Source: Pyrocephalus nanus
Taxonomy: Eukaryota > Chordata > Aves > Passeriformes > Tyrannidae
DNA: 64,000 nt
Assembly: GCA_038380795.1 (NCBI GenBank)
Contig: CM076266.1
Span: 16,776,145-16,840,144 of the forward strand
Direction: 5' to 3'
Position numbers and translations under genes: made by a program. The notes beneath the pieces are model-generated. The model had not been told where the DNA came from. It ran no database searches and was given only the letters and a program-made list of their open reading frames with translations. Shown here piece after piece: positions 1-13,500 of this stretch (positions are counted from its first letter, which is position 1; each line of letters begins with the position of its first letter).

Positions 1-1401
1 TTTAACCGTTTAATAGATCTGCATCTTAGATCCCAATGAGAAAACAACAGCACTCGAAAATTGTCCTAAAGGACTGATAATACATTTCCAAAAGGTGGCC
101 TGTTTCTATAGTTACAATGCTTCCTTGATTTTTGACCGGATATATTTTTGCAGCTTGTAAATATGCAGTGAGTTATTCATCAAGAGCTGCAACCATTTTG
201 TTAACACGTAGAGGAAAGATGTCACTTTATTTTAAAGACCTGATCTTTCTAGCAGGGGACTTACAGTGATTTCAGCAGGGGTCTGGCAGATCAAAGGCAT
301 AGGATCCAAATGAATTTGGAAATCAGAAGTGATTGGGCTTCCTAAATTGTCAAGAAGAGAGAATATTTTGTTGTCTCTATGGGATACCACTGCTTAGCTT
401 CCTTTTGATGATGATTGCTGGAACATACTGCCAGACAGAATGATTTTTGGTATTACCTAATTTGCACAGCAATGCAAAATTATGGTTCTGACACACTTCA
501 TTTTTTATAAATCCTCTACACATTTAGTTATTTTTTTTAAATCTTACTAGGCTTGCTGTCGAGTTGATGTTTAAACCTGTCTTTTATATATTCTTAATGA
601 ATCTAAGTGAGGATATAACTGATGAATTCAGACATCTGTGAATCTATGTGATGGTGTATGAAATTAAACTTTAAATATTATGTGCATATGTTTTCTGCTT
701 AGTTCTTGACATCTTGAACTCTTACCAAAGTAAGATGTAGAAAATGGATTTTTGAAGGATATATAATATTATTTCTAAATGTACTGTGCTCCTGGGCAAG
801 GGTAAAATTTGATCCTTGAGCAATCCCTAATTGTGGGCTAGTCTTCCACAAATTCTGATAATAATGAATTAATTGAATTATGTGGAATTAAGGACAAGCA
901 TATAGTGTGGGATGTTATTTTAGCTCATTGGGATTGCTCACTGTTTTCTATTATTGTTTCAAAATGTGTTTTAGCCTTCTTGTGTTGTGCTGGTGAAGTA
1001 TACCAGCAGAGGATTGTGCAACAAAAGGTGATAGACCCTCAAATAAACTTCACAGGGCTCCTATGATGGAAGAGCATTATTTGCCACAGATAAACCTTGT
1101 TGATGGATTATAGCAAGTGTTATTTTTAGATGCGTAAAGTAAGAAATAAATAAGTGACTTTCCTGAGTCATACAGTGATGTTTTAGCAGGGAGATGTCTA
1201 CAACAGAGATATTCTGAGTCACATTCTTTATTATAAGAAAAAGGGTTTTTTTCTGGAGCAGACGAGATTCTGACCTGGGCTTGTCTGTGACTGTTGTCCT
1301 CTTCAAACTCCTTGCAGAAACACCTTGTGAGACTCTGTCTCAGAGGAAAGAGGATGGTCTTTGATTGAATTTGACAAGTGCCTGCTTTCTCTCTTCCCAA
1401 G
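1..1401 (+). other. ELMO1 intron (3' part), non-coding
   Basis: AT-rich sequence with no open frame worth reporting, ending at the acceptor of the exon at 1402. It holds an ancient MIR-like fragment around 1120-1190. I see nothing else interpretable. Confidence 0.85.
1118..1190. repeat. Ancient MIR-like SINE fragment (tentative)
   Basis: The order of words resembles the conserved MIR/CORE-SINE segment: a 'GATGxGxAAA' block, then AATAAGTGACTT, then a TCATACAGTG block (MIR: gaggaaactgagg, aagtgacttgccc, tcacacagc). It is heavily diverged, and family assignment from memory is tentative. Confidence 0.4.
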
Positions 1402-1514
1402 GGAACTAAAAGAGAAGATTCAGCCTGAGATCTTAGAACTGATCAAGCAGCAACGTCTCAATCGACTTGTGGAGGGCACCTGCTTTAGAAAACTCAACAG
1501 TCGGCGTCGACAAG
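1402..1514 (+). CDS. ELMO1: ELMO1 coding exon, first of five in window (helix before PH domain)
   Basis: The acceptor is the AG at 1400-1401 after a pyrimidine stretch (CTTTCTCTCTTCCC). The donor GTATAG starts at 1515. The exon has 113 bases: one leading base, 37 codons and one trailing base. It reads [19 protein letters not shown], then [18 protein letters not shown]. This is the helical segment that leads into the PH domain and its first strand, including the basic SRRR stretch. Its split final codon (G + AC) becomes the Asp that opens the next exon's DKFWYC. The acceptor position is inferred from the AG and the reading frame; the previous exon is outside the window, so the entry phase cannot be checked. 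Confidence 0.95.
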
Positions 1515-4500
1515 GTATAGCTTAGATTGCCCAGTCTGGGTTTTTATTTTTCACTTTTGTCTACAAGTCGAGATGAGGAATACTACTTTCACTGGCAGAA
1601 TCCCTGTTTGTAGTGCTGTCTCGACTGCTTTTACCAGAAGGCATCTGAAAGCATCCTCAAGTTGAGTTGTTGCAGGATTTCCTGTGTTTCTCTTAAACTG
1701 ATTTTGGCTTCATCACACAGATGATCTGGAACAAGTCCAGCATTTCACAAAAATCCCAAGCAGCAGTCTCACACTCTGAACTGAGTATTTTCATTTCTGC
1801 CTGGGTGTCCACGCTTCTAGATCATCTCAAAGCAAAGTCTTTGCCTCTGCAGGAATAGCACATGAAACTTGATTCTGAATCTCAGACTTGCACCACCGTC
1901 ATATAGGCAAGGAGCTCATTCTGCACACTCCCTCTAGTACTGCCTGTCTTTGTGGTCTGTCTTACACAATACACAATAATTATATTATGGTGTGTAAATA
2001 TGCGTTGAAAAAGCACTTAGATCAGTGATTTGTGTATACCTTCACGTGGATACTTGATTGATCCGAGAAGATTGTTTTCCCAATTTTATAAGTCATTTCT
2101 CAGTGCTAGATCCATAGGTCATTCTATACAGTAAAACTCCCTATGGTTCTTTTCCCCTCAGAGAGGTACACTTCTTTTTTTAGACAGCATAACGGGGACA
2201 TAGTGTAAATTCAGCAAAATAATTAGAAGTCATATCCAAAAATTTCCCTTTAAACTCTCATTTTGTGAGGATTCAGATTGCTATTTGTTTTCCTCGCTAA
2301 ATACAGTGCAAATTAGAAAGTTACAAAAGCTAGGAGTAAGAACTGACAAAGATCAGTACTTGAAGCCTTCAGATTAACTGGGGGAAACTGCATTATTCAC
2401 AGAGAGAAGTATCCCTGCAATACCTTTTTTCTTAAAAACAAGGAGGCAATTTTCCTTAATATAGGGAGGGTATTTATATCCTCTCTGTCCTGCATACAAA
2501 TGCCTATGAAGCCCACTGCACAGAGTTTAGGGAAAGATCATCAATATTCCACTGTGATGGCTGGATAGAGAGGCATGATATGTTTTCTCTTCATTAGCAT
2601 ACTCATGGACTGAAAGTAGATAAAATAATATGTATTTTGGTTTGACTATCAGTAGTGAGGCTTGTTTATTTTATTCCTCTCAGAGCCTTAATCCAAATGA
2701 CTGAAATTCTAGGGAAGGAGCAAAGTTTGTAGCAAATTTTCTTGTTTTGGCCGATCTCCTAGACAAAGATAGACTGTTTATTTTATTCTTAAATTGATTT
2801 ATAGGATCAAAAGCCTTAGGGGGTATAAATTCATTTGACTTAAATGAGTACAGTTGAAATTAAAAAATAAATATTTTTTTAAAATCAATGTAATCTTCTG
2901 GTCCTCTGTTAAGAGGGCTACTTTGTGTCACGCCTTGGAGTGAATTCGGTAGGCTGTCAGATTAATTGCTTTGATGTCATATTTATACAGGCCAAAAAAA
3001 GTTCATGATGTTTTGGAAGCAAAATATGCGACCATGCCTAAAAGAAATGTATCTTTTCTGAAACCTGGTTTTAGTTAGGCTTCCTGTATCCCCTGAAACA
3101 GAAGTGTAAATTATCCCCTGGGATGGAGAGAGTAGACAAAACCATTATAGAAGAAGATGATGGTGCATAAGGCCACCAGGACTAAACTCAGTATGATCTA
3201 TCACTATGCAATCTGATGAAACATGTTTGGTATATAAGCTATTCGGCTGTTTAGGTATGTACAGTGCCTGGCACAGTCCAAATAGCAAATACTGGCAGCT
3301 GGCACAGAACAGAGTCATCTCTCTTGAAATCAGCATTTATCCTTCAGGGTCTCTTGTACCCCAAAGCAGAAGAAACTGTAAGATCAGGACTATCATGAGT
3401 CAAGAGCGAGGAAATGAAGTAAAGTGAATGAAGGACCAGAGATTTAGCTAATGACACTAAATGTCATGACAAACTTTCAGACAATTCCTCTGAATATCCT
3501 GATAAAAATAGTACAAAGTCCCAACTTCCTGAGCATATCTTCTGTTAGCTTTGCCTCCCCTCCCCATCTCCTCTCTCCTAACCCACCTCCCTGTACATGT
3601 GCCCTGTGCTACCTCAGGGGATTCAGGACCCCTGTCACCTGTCTGCTGCTCCCAACTGAATTCATTTCCCATGGAGCATGATCAAGGCCCTGAAAGGACC
3701 ATGGTCCATGAGGTTGATATGGAGCTGAAACAGAAATGAGTAGTGCTCTGAGGCATCATGATTTGCCTGTTATGTGGCAACCTACTTGTAAGAGTAGCAA
3801 GATCAGGTAGGTGTTATACTTTAGTATGTGTATGCTTTTTATACCTTTCCTATGATTCTTTTTTTCCTTGAGACAATTCTGGAACAAGCGTCACAAATCT
3901 ACAGATTGTAGAAGAAGAATCTGAACGTGCCCTACACATGAGAAGCTGACAGCATTAAATTGTCCATTTGAAAATAATTAACAGACATTAACCCATGATA
4001 AAGACTCCAGAGCACACTTCTGTTAAGATTGTTGTTTGAACATGTGGCAGGACACACATGGTTAGTCACAGTTAGTTGAAAAAACTGACTTACAAAAAAA
4101 TGAGAAGGGAGTTTACAGCCTCTTATGGCCCTTTGAGAAGAGCTGAAACACTTTCGTATATACTTGGTATTGGAAAGCCTCCAATCCAACAGGTTATTAA
4201 CTGGGGAGATGCTGAAGATTAGGCTGTGAGCTGTCTGTAGTCAGATCTCTGCCTTTTGTGTTTCAGCACAGGATTATCATAGCAGGGTTTCTGTAGCTGA
4301 AATTCAGAAATGTCATTGTTGTCCCAGCAGGAACCTTAGCACTTTCAAAAAATACATGGCCTTTCCCTTACAAGGTTTTCATAGGAGAACTAAGCAGAAC
4401 TAACTCCTGTTTTTTAATAAGTATCCTAATCAGTTGGAAATAAAACAGCAAAATCTAGCCTGCCCTTCTGGTCATTGTTCAACAGCAGATCATCAAGCTC

Positions 4501-7500
4501 TGCAAATCCCCACTTTGTTCCTGGACCATGAACATCCACTGAACAGATAGACCTCTTCAGCTTTTTCCTTCCTTAGATAATTCCTAAAAGAAAAGGAAGA
4601 AGACTAAAGCAAAAACCTGCAAAGCACTCTACACACCCAATGTGTCTTATTTCCAGTAGAGCTAAGTAGCAGATAAAGGCATTTTATGGAGGATAATAGA
4701 TACTGTCTCTGATGCTGTCATCCAGTACATTTCTAGCATACGTTGCTGGGTGCACTCTTGGAAATAAATTCCCCTTTTAGCTTTATAAAGATTATAGAGA
4801 AACTGCATGTTATTGAAGTGCTTTTGCAGCCAAATATGAGGTTGCTTAAGCAGTAATTTTTGGAAGGGAAGGAAACCCTGGTGATACACACCATTAAATT
4901 AAAAGCACAAGGCACCATGGAAGTAAACTGGAAAGAGAAAGTTTAAATTAAAGCAAAAAGTCAAGTGCAAACAGGTTTTACGTCTCTTGCTAGGTTAAGT
5001 AACTCACAGTTCTGAACAACAACACACACTTTGTCTTTTTTTCTGCCCAGCTCTCTTCTATTGCTACTTCATCCTACCCTCTGTAGTCTCACAAAAAATA
5101 TAATCTTCTGTGAGTGCATGACTTGCTGAGAGGAACCATTTAAACAAACATGCCTCCAACAGTGCCACAGGTCAACTACTTGCCAGTCATTTGGAGAGCC
5201 TCCTGGCTTTATTAAAGCAGTTCGAGTGAAAATATCACTACAGTTGTATTAGAGAAAGACAACACAGTGAAAAGAGAAAGTGTGAGCCCATATACATTTA
5301 TCTAAAATCTACAGAACTACATTTGTTTTCACAGATAGATTTAAAAGTATGTTCCTATGGCTAAATCTGTGAGGAAATTGTTCTTTAAACCAAAAGCTTC
5401 CTTAGTGATCTTGAGCATATCTTGGGAAAAAATACATACTCTCAAGACTTCCCTCCATGCATATCTGAGCTATTTTCTCCCTGGATTCTAACAATAGAGC
5501 ACTTCTGTACTAACCACAGCACTTCTTTGCCTGGAATAGTATTGTTAAGGGCATATGAGTCATTGGCCATTAATGTACTTGGAAACACACTGTGTAAATG
5601 GTCAGGCACTCTGTTGCCCATCAGCAAAATGTTCTGTGCTCTACTATTTGTTCACAGTTTGGAATATTACTCTTGTAGCCAAATTGTAGCTGATTTTGTT
5701 GTTTGGGATTTTTTTCTTAACCTCACCTATAATCTTCATCAATGTGCTGTGATGCGTTTAACCCACTGGCTGCTCTAGCAATTATCTGGAAAACAAAAAT
5801 TTGCCTGAAAACTTTTCAGCTAAAAACCAAGAATGATTAATTCTCTTTCCTAAAGAAATTTCTAGCTCCTTAATTTGACTGCATCAGTGGTCATTGAGGT
5901 AAAAGACATAAGGACTCACCAGAAAGTCAGATAATGTAGTGTCCAAAAATTGTGATGAAATCACAAGTCCATGTCATGTCTAAAGACTCTGTGGTTAGCA
6001 ACTGCCTTCCCCTGCTGCTTGGTCTGAGGAGGAGTTTTAGAGAGGCAGATGTAATAACACTGGATACAAAATGAGAGTTGTAGTTCATAGAAGGGACTTG
6101 GTCTTTGGGGCAAATTCATAAGCCTGGGCCTGAAACCAAAACAAACCCCACTGCTTCCCGAATACACAATTAATTGCCCCACTCCAACTGTGCACATACA
6201 CACAGATCTTCTAGCTGTGGAGTACCGAGTCTTTTGAGGAATGCCTATTCTGTCTTTGAAGCCTCATGTGGCACTTCAACTCTGTGGATTTGGGGTTTAG
6301 AGTTCTGGAGGGTTTGGACAATAGTTTTTCTTTGTTTTATAAACACCACTTTCAAAACATGGTAGAAAAGAGCTTTTAATTATGCTTTTGTTTGTTTTGT
6401 TGGTTTCGGGGTTTTTTTGTTGTTGGTTTTGTTGTTGTTTATCAATTTAAAGCTCAAACTAAATGCTGGCCACTTCCTATGTGGTGTTCTGTAAGTAAGA
6501 ATTCTTCACCCTTTTTCTCAACAGAAGCAATTTCATGTAATTTTTATTTTGACTTCAGCATTATTCAATACACTACTTTTCCAATGAAATTGTGTTCAGC
6601 ACCTGCACTACAGTAAAGTAGCATAGATCCTGTTTAAAACTGTTCCCTTTCAAGGCACTGAGATGTCATGTGAGTGGGATATTTTCTGATACACTGTTTG
6701 TTGCATCATGTATGGCTAAAAACACCCAAGTGGGAAAGGCTGAGGTGGTTGTAGAAGCAAGGGTTGCTTCACATCACTAACAGGCTGATCATCTGGGCTG
6801 CTGCTGTCATTTAGTAGCTGTGGTTGAGGAAACCTTGTTAGTTCTGTTTGGAGCTTTCATTTAAGGCCTTTTCCCTTGTCAGCAAGGCTGTGGCACAGCA
6901 GCAGTTATTAGTGAGCCCACAGGAGAATTGTGCCGGGCACGCTTCAAGCTATGGTCTATGACTATTAGTTTTTAATTAACCTTGGGTTATGGGGAATTGC
7001 TGTAAAAAGGCTCCTCGTGCCATTGGAGCTTGGGTTTCTAACCATAAAACCACCCCTTCCTAAAATGAATCAAGACATTTTCATGGAGAGATTTTTCCCT
7101 CTTTTATTATTGAAGTAGGGCATTGCAAGACCAAGGTTACCAAAACATTAACCCTTTGGAGATTAAAGAGCCAAACTCTTGCTAACAACATCAACCCTAT
7201 TTGTGAGAAATTGGAAGGAATCAATGGTAATTTTTTTTTTTTTCAGTTACACCATCTTTTTGCCCAGGTCATTGTGAAGCTAGTGAAACCGTGTTGGGTT
7301 TTATTCAGAAAAAAAATTACTGTTTTAATTTTAGAGCTGGAAAGCAAAATTTCTTTGTACATCCAAATAAACACTGAGGTTGCAGTGAAAGCTAGATATG
7401 AAAGCCTCCTGCTACAGTTACTAGAGGCTTTTCTTTAGGCATAGTGGTCTACCATCAGATTTAATGGGGTATATTTTTTGAGCATCGGGTTCCCTGTACG

Positions 7501-10500
7501 AGGCATGAATATAGAAAATTTTCACATGCATTCTTCCGAGATATGCAAACAGTCTAACAAGCGTGCTTGTGCTCTCTTTGCGTGTGAGTATGCTCTTCAG
7601 ATGAGAGTCTGCTGAATGACGGCTCCTGCTTGCCTTAGTTTCAAATCCCTAAAAAAATTTTGCAAGTGGGATCTTCTTCTTGATCCCATACTGTACCACA
7701 CTGTATGTACTGCTTACAGTCTAGAAATGCTTATATTTCAGCAGCTCTTTTTGTATGCATCACAGAATCCTAATCTCAGGCTCTCTGCCATAAATCTTTC
7801 AGTGTTGTGCATGCCTGCGAGGTAGATAGCCAGAATCTCTCCCATTGCCCTTTTGAGCCTTTGCCAAAAGTTTGTAAAGTTTTTTGAAACCTTTTTGTAG
7901 AAGGGGTTGCACACTCAGGAAGTGGTTTGAAGTGTATGGGATTTTTCCCTCAAACATTTTTACCTGCTACGACAAAGAAATTTAAAAGGGCGTGCCAAAG
8001 CCCATTTATGACATTCAATTGCCTCTCTCGGTCTTACTGCATTGCATTTTAAATGACTGGGTAGGGAACTGGAGTGTCCTTCAGAAAGAAGCTGGGTCTA
8101 TGAAGCCAATGTTTTACTAACAGAGCCAGGAAGCCCTGCCTTTGCAAACACCCCAAATGAGCTCACATATGCTGGCTCTGGTGGTTCTACAGCTACTCCG
8201 ATGTTTTATCCAAACCGTGGCTCTGCTCATTCCCAGCAACTGCAGCGCCGCAGGGCTGTGTCAGTACTAACTTTTCCCCTAAATTGTCCCTCAGGCTGCT
8301 GCTTGGCACAGCATCAGCACTGCCAGTACAAGAGAAGCACAGAGTCAGAGAAGCCCTCTGCCCCCCTGCACCGGCATTTTAACATGTAGCCTTGCCCTGA
8401 GCTTTTGGAGAGTTATAGCTTGGATGTAACAAGATTGTATTCTTGACAGCTTAACATTATGTGGTCTAATTATTAGATAGAAAGGGCTCTGACAAGGAGG
8501 AGAAACCTCTTTCTTGCCATTTCAGAAAGGGAATTGGCAAGCACCATCTTTGCACACTAGGCAGTGTGGTGGCCCAGCTCTGCAAAGGTGATGTTCTTCA
8601 CAAGAGCAGATTTTAACAGATGTTGTTAAGAGGGATTATATCCTGTGAAGCATGAGTTGTCAGGAGATGTAAATACACATCTCTGAGGAAGGACTGAAAT
8701 GCAAACTGGGATGTGGACTTCATGGTCACACATGCTTTTGTGACCACGCAAAGCACTGAGTTATCTATAGGACAGAGGACTTAACATCTGCTTTTTAAGT
8801 CTTTGTGTGTTTATTATGTCCAGTCCCTCCATAAATATGGGGGTGTTCTCCTATGTCTATAAAAAAACCACATGAGTCATGATTTTCATAAAGTATGGGA
8901 TATTTCAAATGTATCAAGTTTTGGGTGTCCCACACAAGACAGCTGGCAGGGCTTAATTTTCACATTGGGTGCTAATATAGTGGGTGCTAAAAATGAAGCT
9001 TTTATGGCTACATTTAAGTTATTCACTCAAGTCAATGGTTACTTTTGTCCATCAGGATATATAATACCATTTAAAACTAAGTCAATTTTTTCCTGCTAGT
9101 ATTTTTTTTGAGCTAGTGACTAAGTCAATAATAAAAAAACTCTGTTTTTAATGCCAGCTTCATTTAATGAAGTAAAATTACTGAGCAAAATCCCTGCCCC
9201 ACTTTCCATAACCCCACACATTTCGTGTCCTGAAAATAAAAACAGCTCTTCCCTGTAGCATCTTGTTTAAGTAAGCTTTCTCCTATTCTATTGATACTGG
9301 CGATGAAGACATGTTAGTGACCTTGTTTGATGTGTTTATTTTAACAGACAAATTTTGGTATTGTCGACTTTCACCTAATCACAAGGTCTTGCACTACGGA
9401 GACTTGGAAGAAAGTCCCCAGGGAGAAGTTCCTCATGATTCCTTGCAAGATAAATGTAAGTCATGCACAAAGATTGTGGCACTTTTGCTTCTTTCATGAT
9501 AGTTCTTTTTTAACTTGTAGTAGGTTTCTCTTAACATGGGACATTATTAACAGCTCTCTTTATGAAGATAGAGAGCAGGGGACATTTGGTCCTGCTGCTC
9601 TCCTGGTTTTGGCAAGTGTGTGTGAGGACTGACCTAAGCTTTTCAATGAGTTAATAATTGCATTCAGCTTGGAAATGTCATGTCTTTCATGGGGAGGAAC
9701 ACAGTTTGTTTTCATTGCTCATCTAACTGTGGATGTAAAATAAAAATACCTGGGCATATTCAGAAGCATTTCCTGTCCATGGAAAAAAAAAACAGTTCAG
9801 TGACTGGAGGAGAAAGACATGGCAGGCAGAGGTCTTTTTTGTTATTGTGAGATGTTGTTATTGTGAGTTCATGTTGCTCTTAATACATGAACATTATTAA
9901 GAGGGCTTCACCATTTCTGTGTACCCAGCTGGGAGAGGAAATACCTCTGTTGCAACTGCTACCAGGGGATTTATTGGGATTTTTTTTATAGATAAAAGGG
10001 GCCCTTCAGAAAAAAACACATTCTAGTGATGATTACTCCTTCATCCTTAAACATGACTTTTAGAGGTTTAACATACAATGCTGAGAAACTTCTTTCTGAT
10101 AATGGAAATAATGACCACTGTAGTTCTGTCACTGGGAGGTGACTTCAAGAAATCAAGCATTGAATAAGGAATGATTTCTTTTTGTTCTTTTCTGAACAGT
10201 TTTGGCATTATCAAATTAGACATGCTTATACAAGTGTTTTAGTTGGTAGCTCCACTTCTTTCACAGAATAGCAGAAAGACTAATTTTTCAGAAGTTTGAA
10301 ATTTCCCCAGCCTGAAAATTGAGGAGTGATTTAAAATTTCCTGCCCTAACCTGTCTCCAGGCAGCAGTTCTTGAAAATTTTAAGTGCTCCCAGATGCATT
10401 CTGGGAGGGAAAGAGGGAAGAGCCTGTCTAATGCTGGAGTCCTGGCAGTTTACAGTCACATTCCCTTGTTTTCATTGCTTTACCAATTCCCTCAAGGATG

Positions 10501-13500
10501 TTCCACACTCTTACTGCAGACTTGGCAGAATGTAGGACAGGGTCTCACATTGCTGCACTGGCATGGGAAGAGGCTGCTTTTGTGGACAAGGCTTAGAGAA
10601 ATAGCCCTTGAATGTTACAGTAGTGTCAGAATGACAGAAGGATGAAAGTCACACTTGAAACGTGGGCAGAGTTACAAGACCAACAGTTCCCAGATTTGTT
10701 TGCTTTGAGCACCCTTCCACACACAAACCCCTGAACCTGACTGTGAGGCTGATCTTGCATTTGCATTTTCTGTAGGCTCTTGAGCCTATTCAGGAATGTC
10801 AGAATCCCACGGGGGCAGAAGGCTCATGCTTTAGAAACCACTGGGCCAGACCCACACATTCCCTCCGCATGCCTGGTGGCAGAGCAGATACCAATGTAGT
10901 TTGAGAAAGAGATGGTTATTTCATCCATGTCTTAGGTTTTCAGGCTATGAAGAATACAAGATTTACCATAGAGTTTAATTAAACAAAGCTGAGAATATTG
11001 CAAGGCATGAGGTTATAAAGTGGCACTATTGTTCAAAACTGTATCAGACCAAACTGGCTTGGGAATTTTACTGAATACTTTTCAGAAATATTAATTTTTT
11101 TTTTTTTATGTAGACTTATATTGATTTTTGAACTCTTAAAATCTGAATATGATGACAACTTGTCAGCATCTGGAAACAAATCAACTGATGAAAGAGAATA
11201 GATGGATAAGAAAACAGGACCAAGAGAAGCAGCATAGGGCATTTTGTGTACTCCTTGCCAAGCCTGAATAACTGGTGTTTATCTCCAAAAATAAATGTGG
11301 GGGTTTTTAACCTTTTCACTTTTGTGAATGTCACCCTTTTCTTCAGGCTGGCAGAGTTAACAAGCCATGCAGACTCCAGCTGGGACAGAAACAGCTGTCC
11401 TCTTTCTTGGGGCTTTATCTGTTGTGAGCACATCACATCTGTGCTCATGCCCTCCAGCATCTTGTAGTCACGTTGTGATACCTTCTCAAGTCTTTGATTC
11501 CATTTTTCCAAATCAAGGAATAAGCCAAGTTCCAGATAGATAAAGATTGGGATGTCACATCAGCCTGTGATCTCCCACAGTAACTGCATTCCAAGATCAC
11601 AGAGATCAAGTGTATGAAACCTGGAGAAAATCCTTCTTGACTGAGAGATCTAACTTCTGAAAACCCTATCTTTTGCAAACAGAGAAATTGTTTTTCTGGA
11701 CATCTTCAGCAGGTGGCAGAAACTCTTCTTAAGGAGACCTTTCTACCATAGCTGCAGTCAAGTATCTCCTTTACTTCCCAGTTTATCCTAGCTCACTCTC
11801 TCTTCCCAAAAACAATATCTCTTCTTCACCAAAAATAGGGGAGTGTCAGAGACATAAAAATTCAGCAGGCCCACAGCATAAAATGCTGAGACTAAAGGCA
11901 GGAGAGGTTGAGTAGTGAAGAGCCAAATGATTTCCATTTCTTTCTGTTTTTCATGCAAAGCAAGTGCTTCAAAAAAGTCTATTATATCTCATGCTATCCA
12001 TTTGACCATAGTGCTGAGGTAATCTGTCATAAAATATATAGTGCTGCTGTATCCAATAGAAGAGTAAATGCATTTCTCCTCTCCAGTATTTCCATTAGAG
12101 TTTGTAAAGAACTGGGCAGTAACAGATTTTCATGTTATTGTGTGGTTCTATATATACAATGCTTTTATGCAGCCACAAGGATAATGCATTATTTATAGAT
12201 TGTAGAAACTGTCACTCAGTGACCATATTGTATTGTGGAGCATATAGATTCTTCATAATGTAATTACTGTTGGAAAAATTGACTTTTGCTTGAAACTCAG
12301 AGAAATTTATCTTTATGTTTTAGTGACCTCACTCTGTGAGTGACTCTGAGAGGCTGCAGATTCCCATATTTTTTTGTTACCTTTCTTTTCACTTCACATA
12401 TTAAAGCAATCGGAATGGCTCATTATAAGCCTTAGTATTCCTTATTCCTTTTAGTACCAGAAAGCAACTAAACTGCTGATTGGAGTGAAATAGAAAACTA
12501 CTTTAAAAATTCATACAGGCTTTAAAAGCTTTAAGTGAGAGAGACAGGGTCCAGCTTGCCCAGCATCCTCTCTCCAGCAGAGACTTTACCTGAATGCCTA
12601 GGAAAGAGCAACAACAGAGCAGACATATTGCATTATTAAGGCAGAAAACTATATGTTTTTGAGACACAGGAGTACACATAAATACTGTCCAGACACATGT
12701 ACACATTTATATGAAATACTTTTATCCAAAGTAGTCTCAATAGGCAAGAAAAAAATTCTCAGATTTTTTTCCAGATGCCTGAGATTTTGTCAAGACTCAC
12801 TGGTTCCTATTTTAGTCGTTTTCTTCCAGTTTTCTCTCTTGCAAAAAGGCTGGAAATGGCAAAGGAAATAGCAATTTTAATACATTAGTCTTGCCTCTTT
12901 TTACACCCTGTAGCTTTTACACACCCTGGTTATAATTAATTTTCTGGGTTTTGATTTTGTTTCTTTTTAATGCAGTGCCAGTGGCAGATATAAAAGCTGT
13001 TGTGACTGGGAAAGACTGCCCACACATGAAGGAGAAAGGAGCTCTTAAACAAAACAAGGTATAGTTCTCAAATTGTTATGAACACGTACTGTGCAGAATA
13101 TAAAGCTTGTCAACTTGACCTTCCCTGAAGTAATACAGGTATTTTTCATTCCAGCCTGCCACATTTTCATGTATGCATACCCTTTGTTTTCACCTCAGAC
13201 CGTTTAAGTTAAATTACTGGGACAGCCTACCTTCCTTTACTCATATTTCATGGAAGATGTGCATTGTGTGATACACTCAGAGCACAGTTAGAATAGTCTT
13301 TAGTAGTGATATCTTCTACCTCTAAAGCAAAGCAATGACTGTTGGTACCTACTCCTATATTGTCTCTGATAAATAACTTGTTTATTCCAACTGTGTTCTC
13401 TGATGAGCTCAAATTCAGTGAAACCTGCTAAAATTGCAATTAATGTCCAGCTGATGATACCGTCAGGTCTAGTCAGGTACAAGAACAACTGCCAACAAGA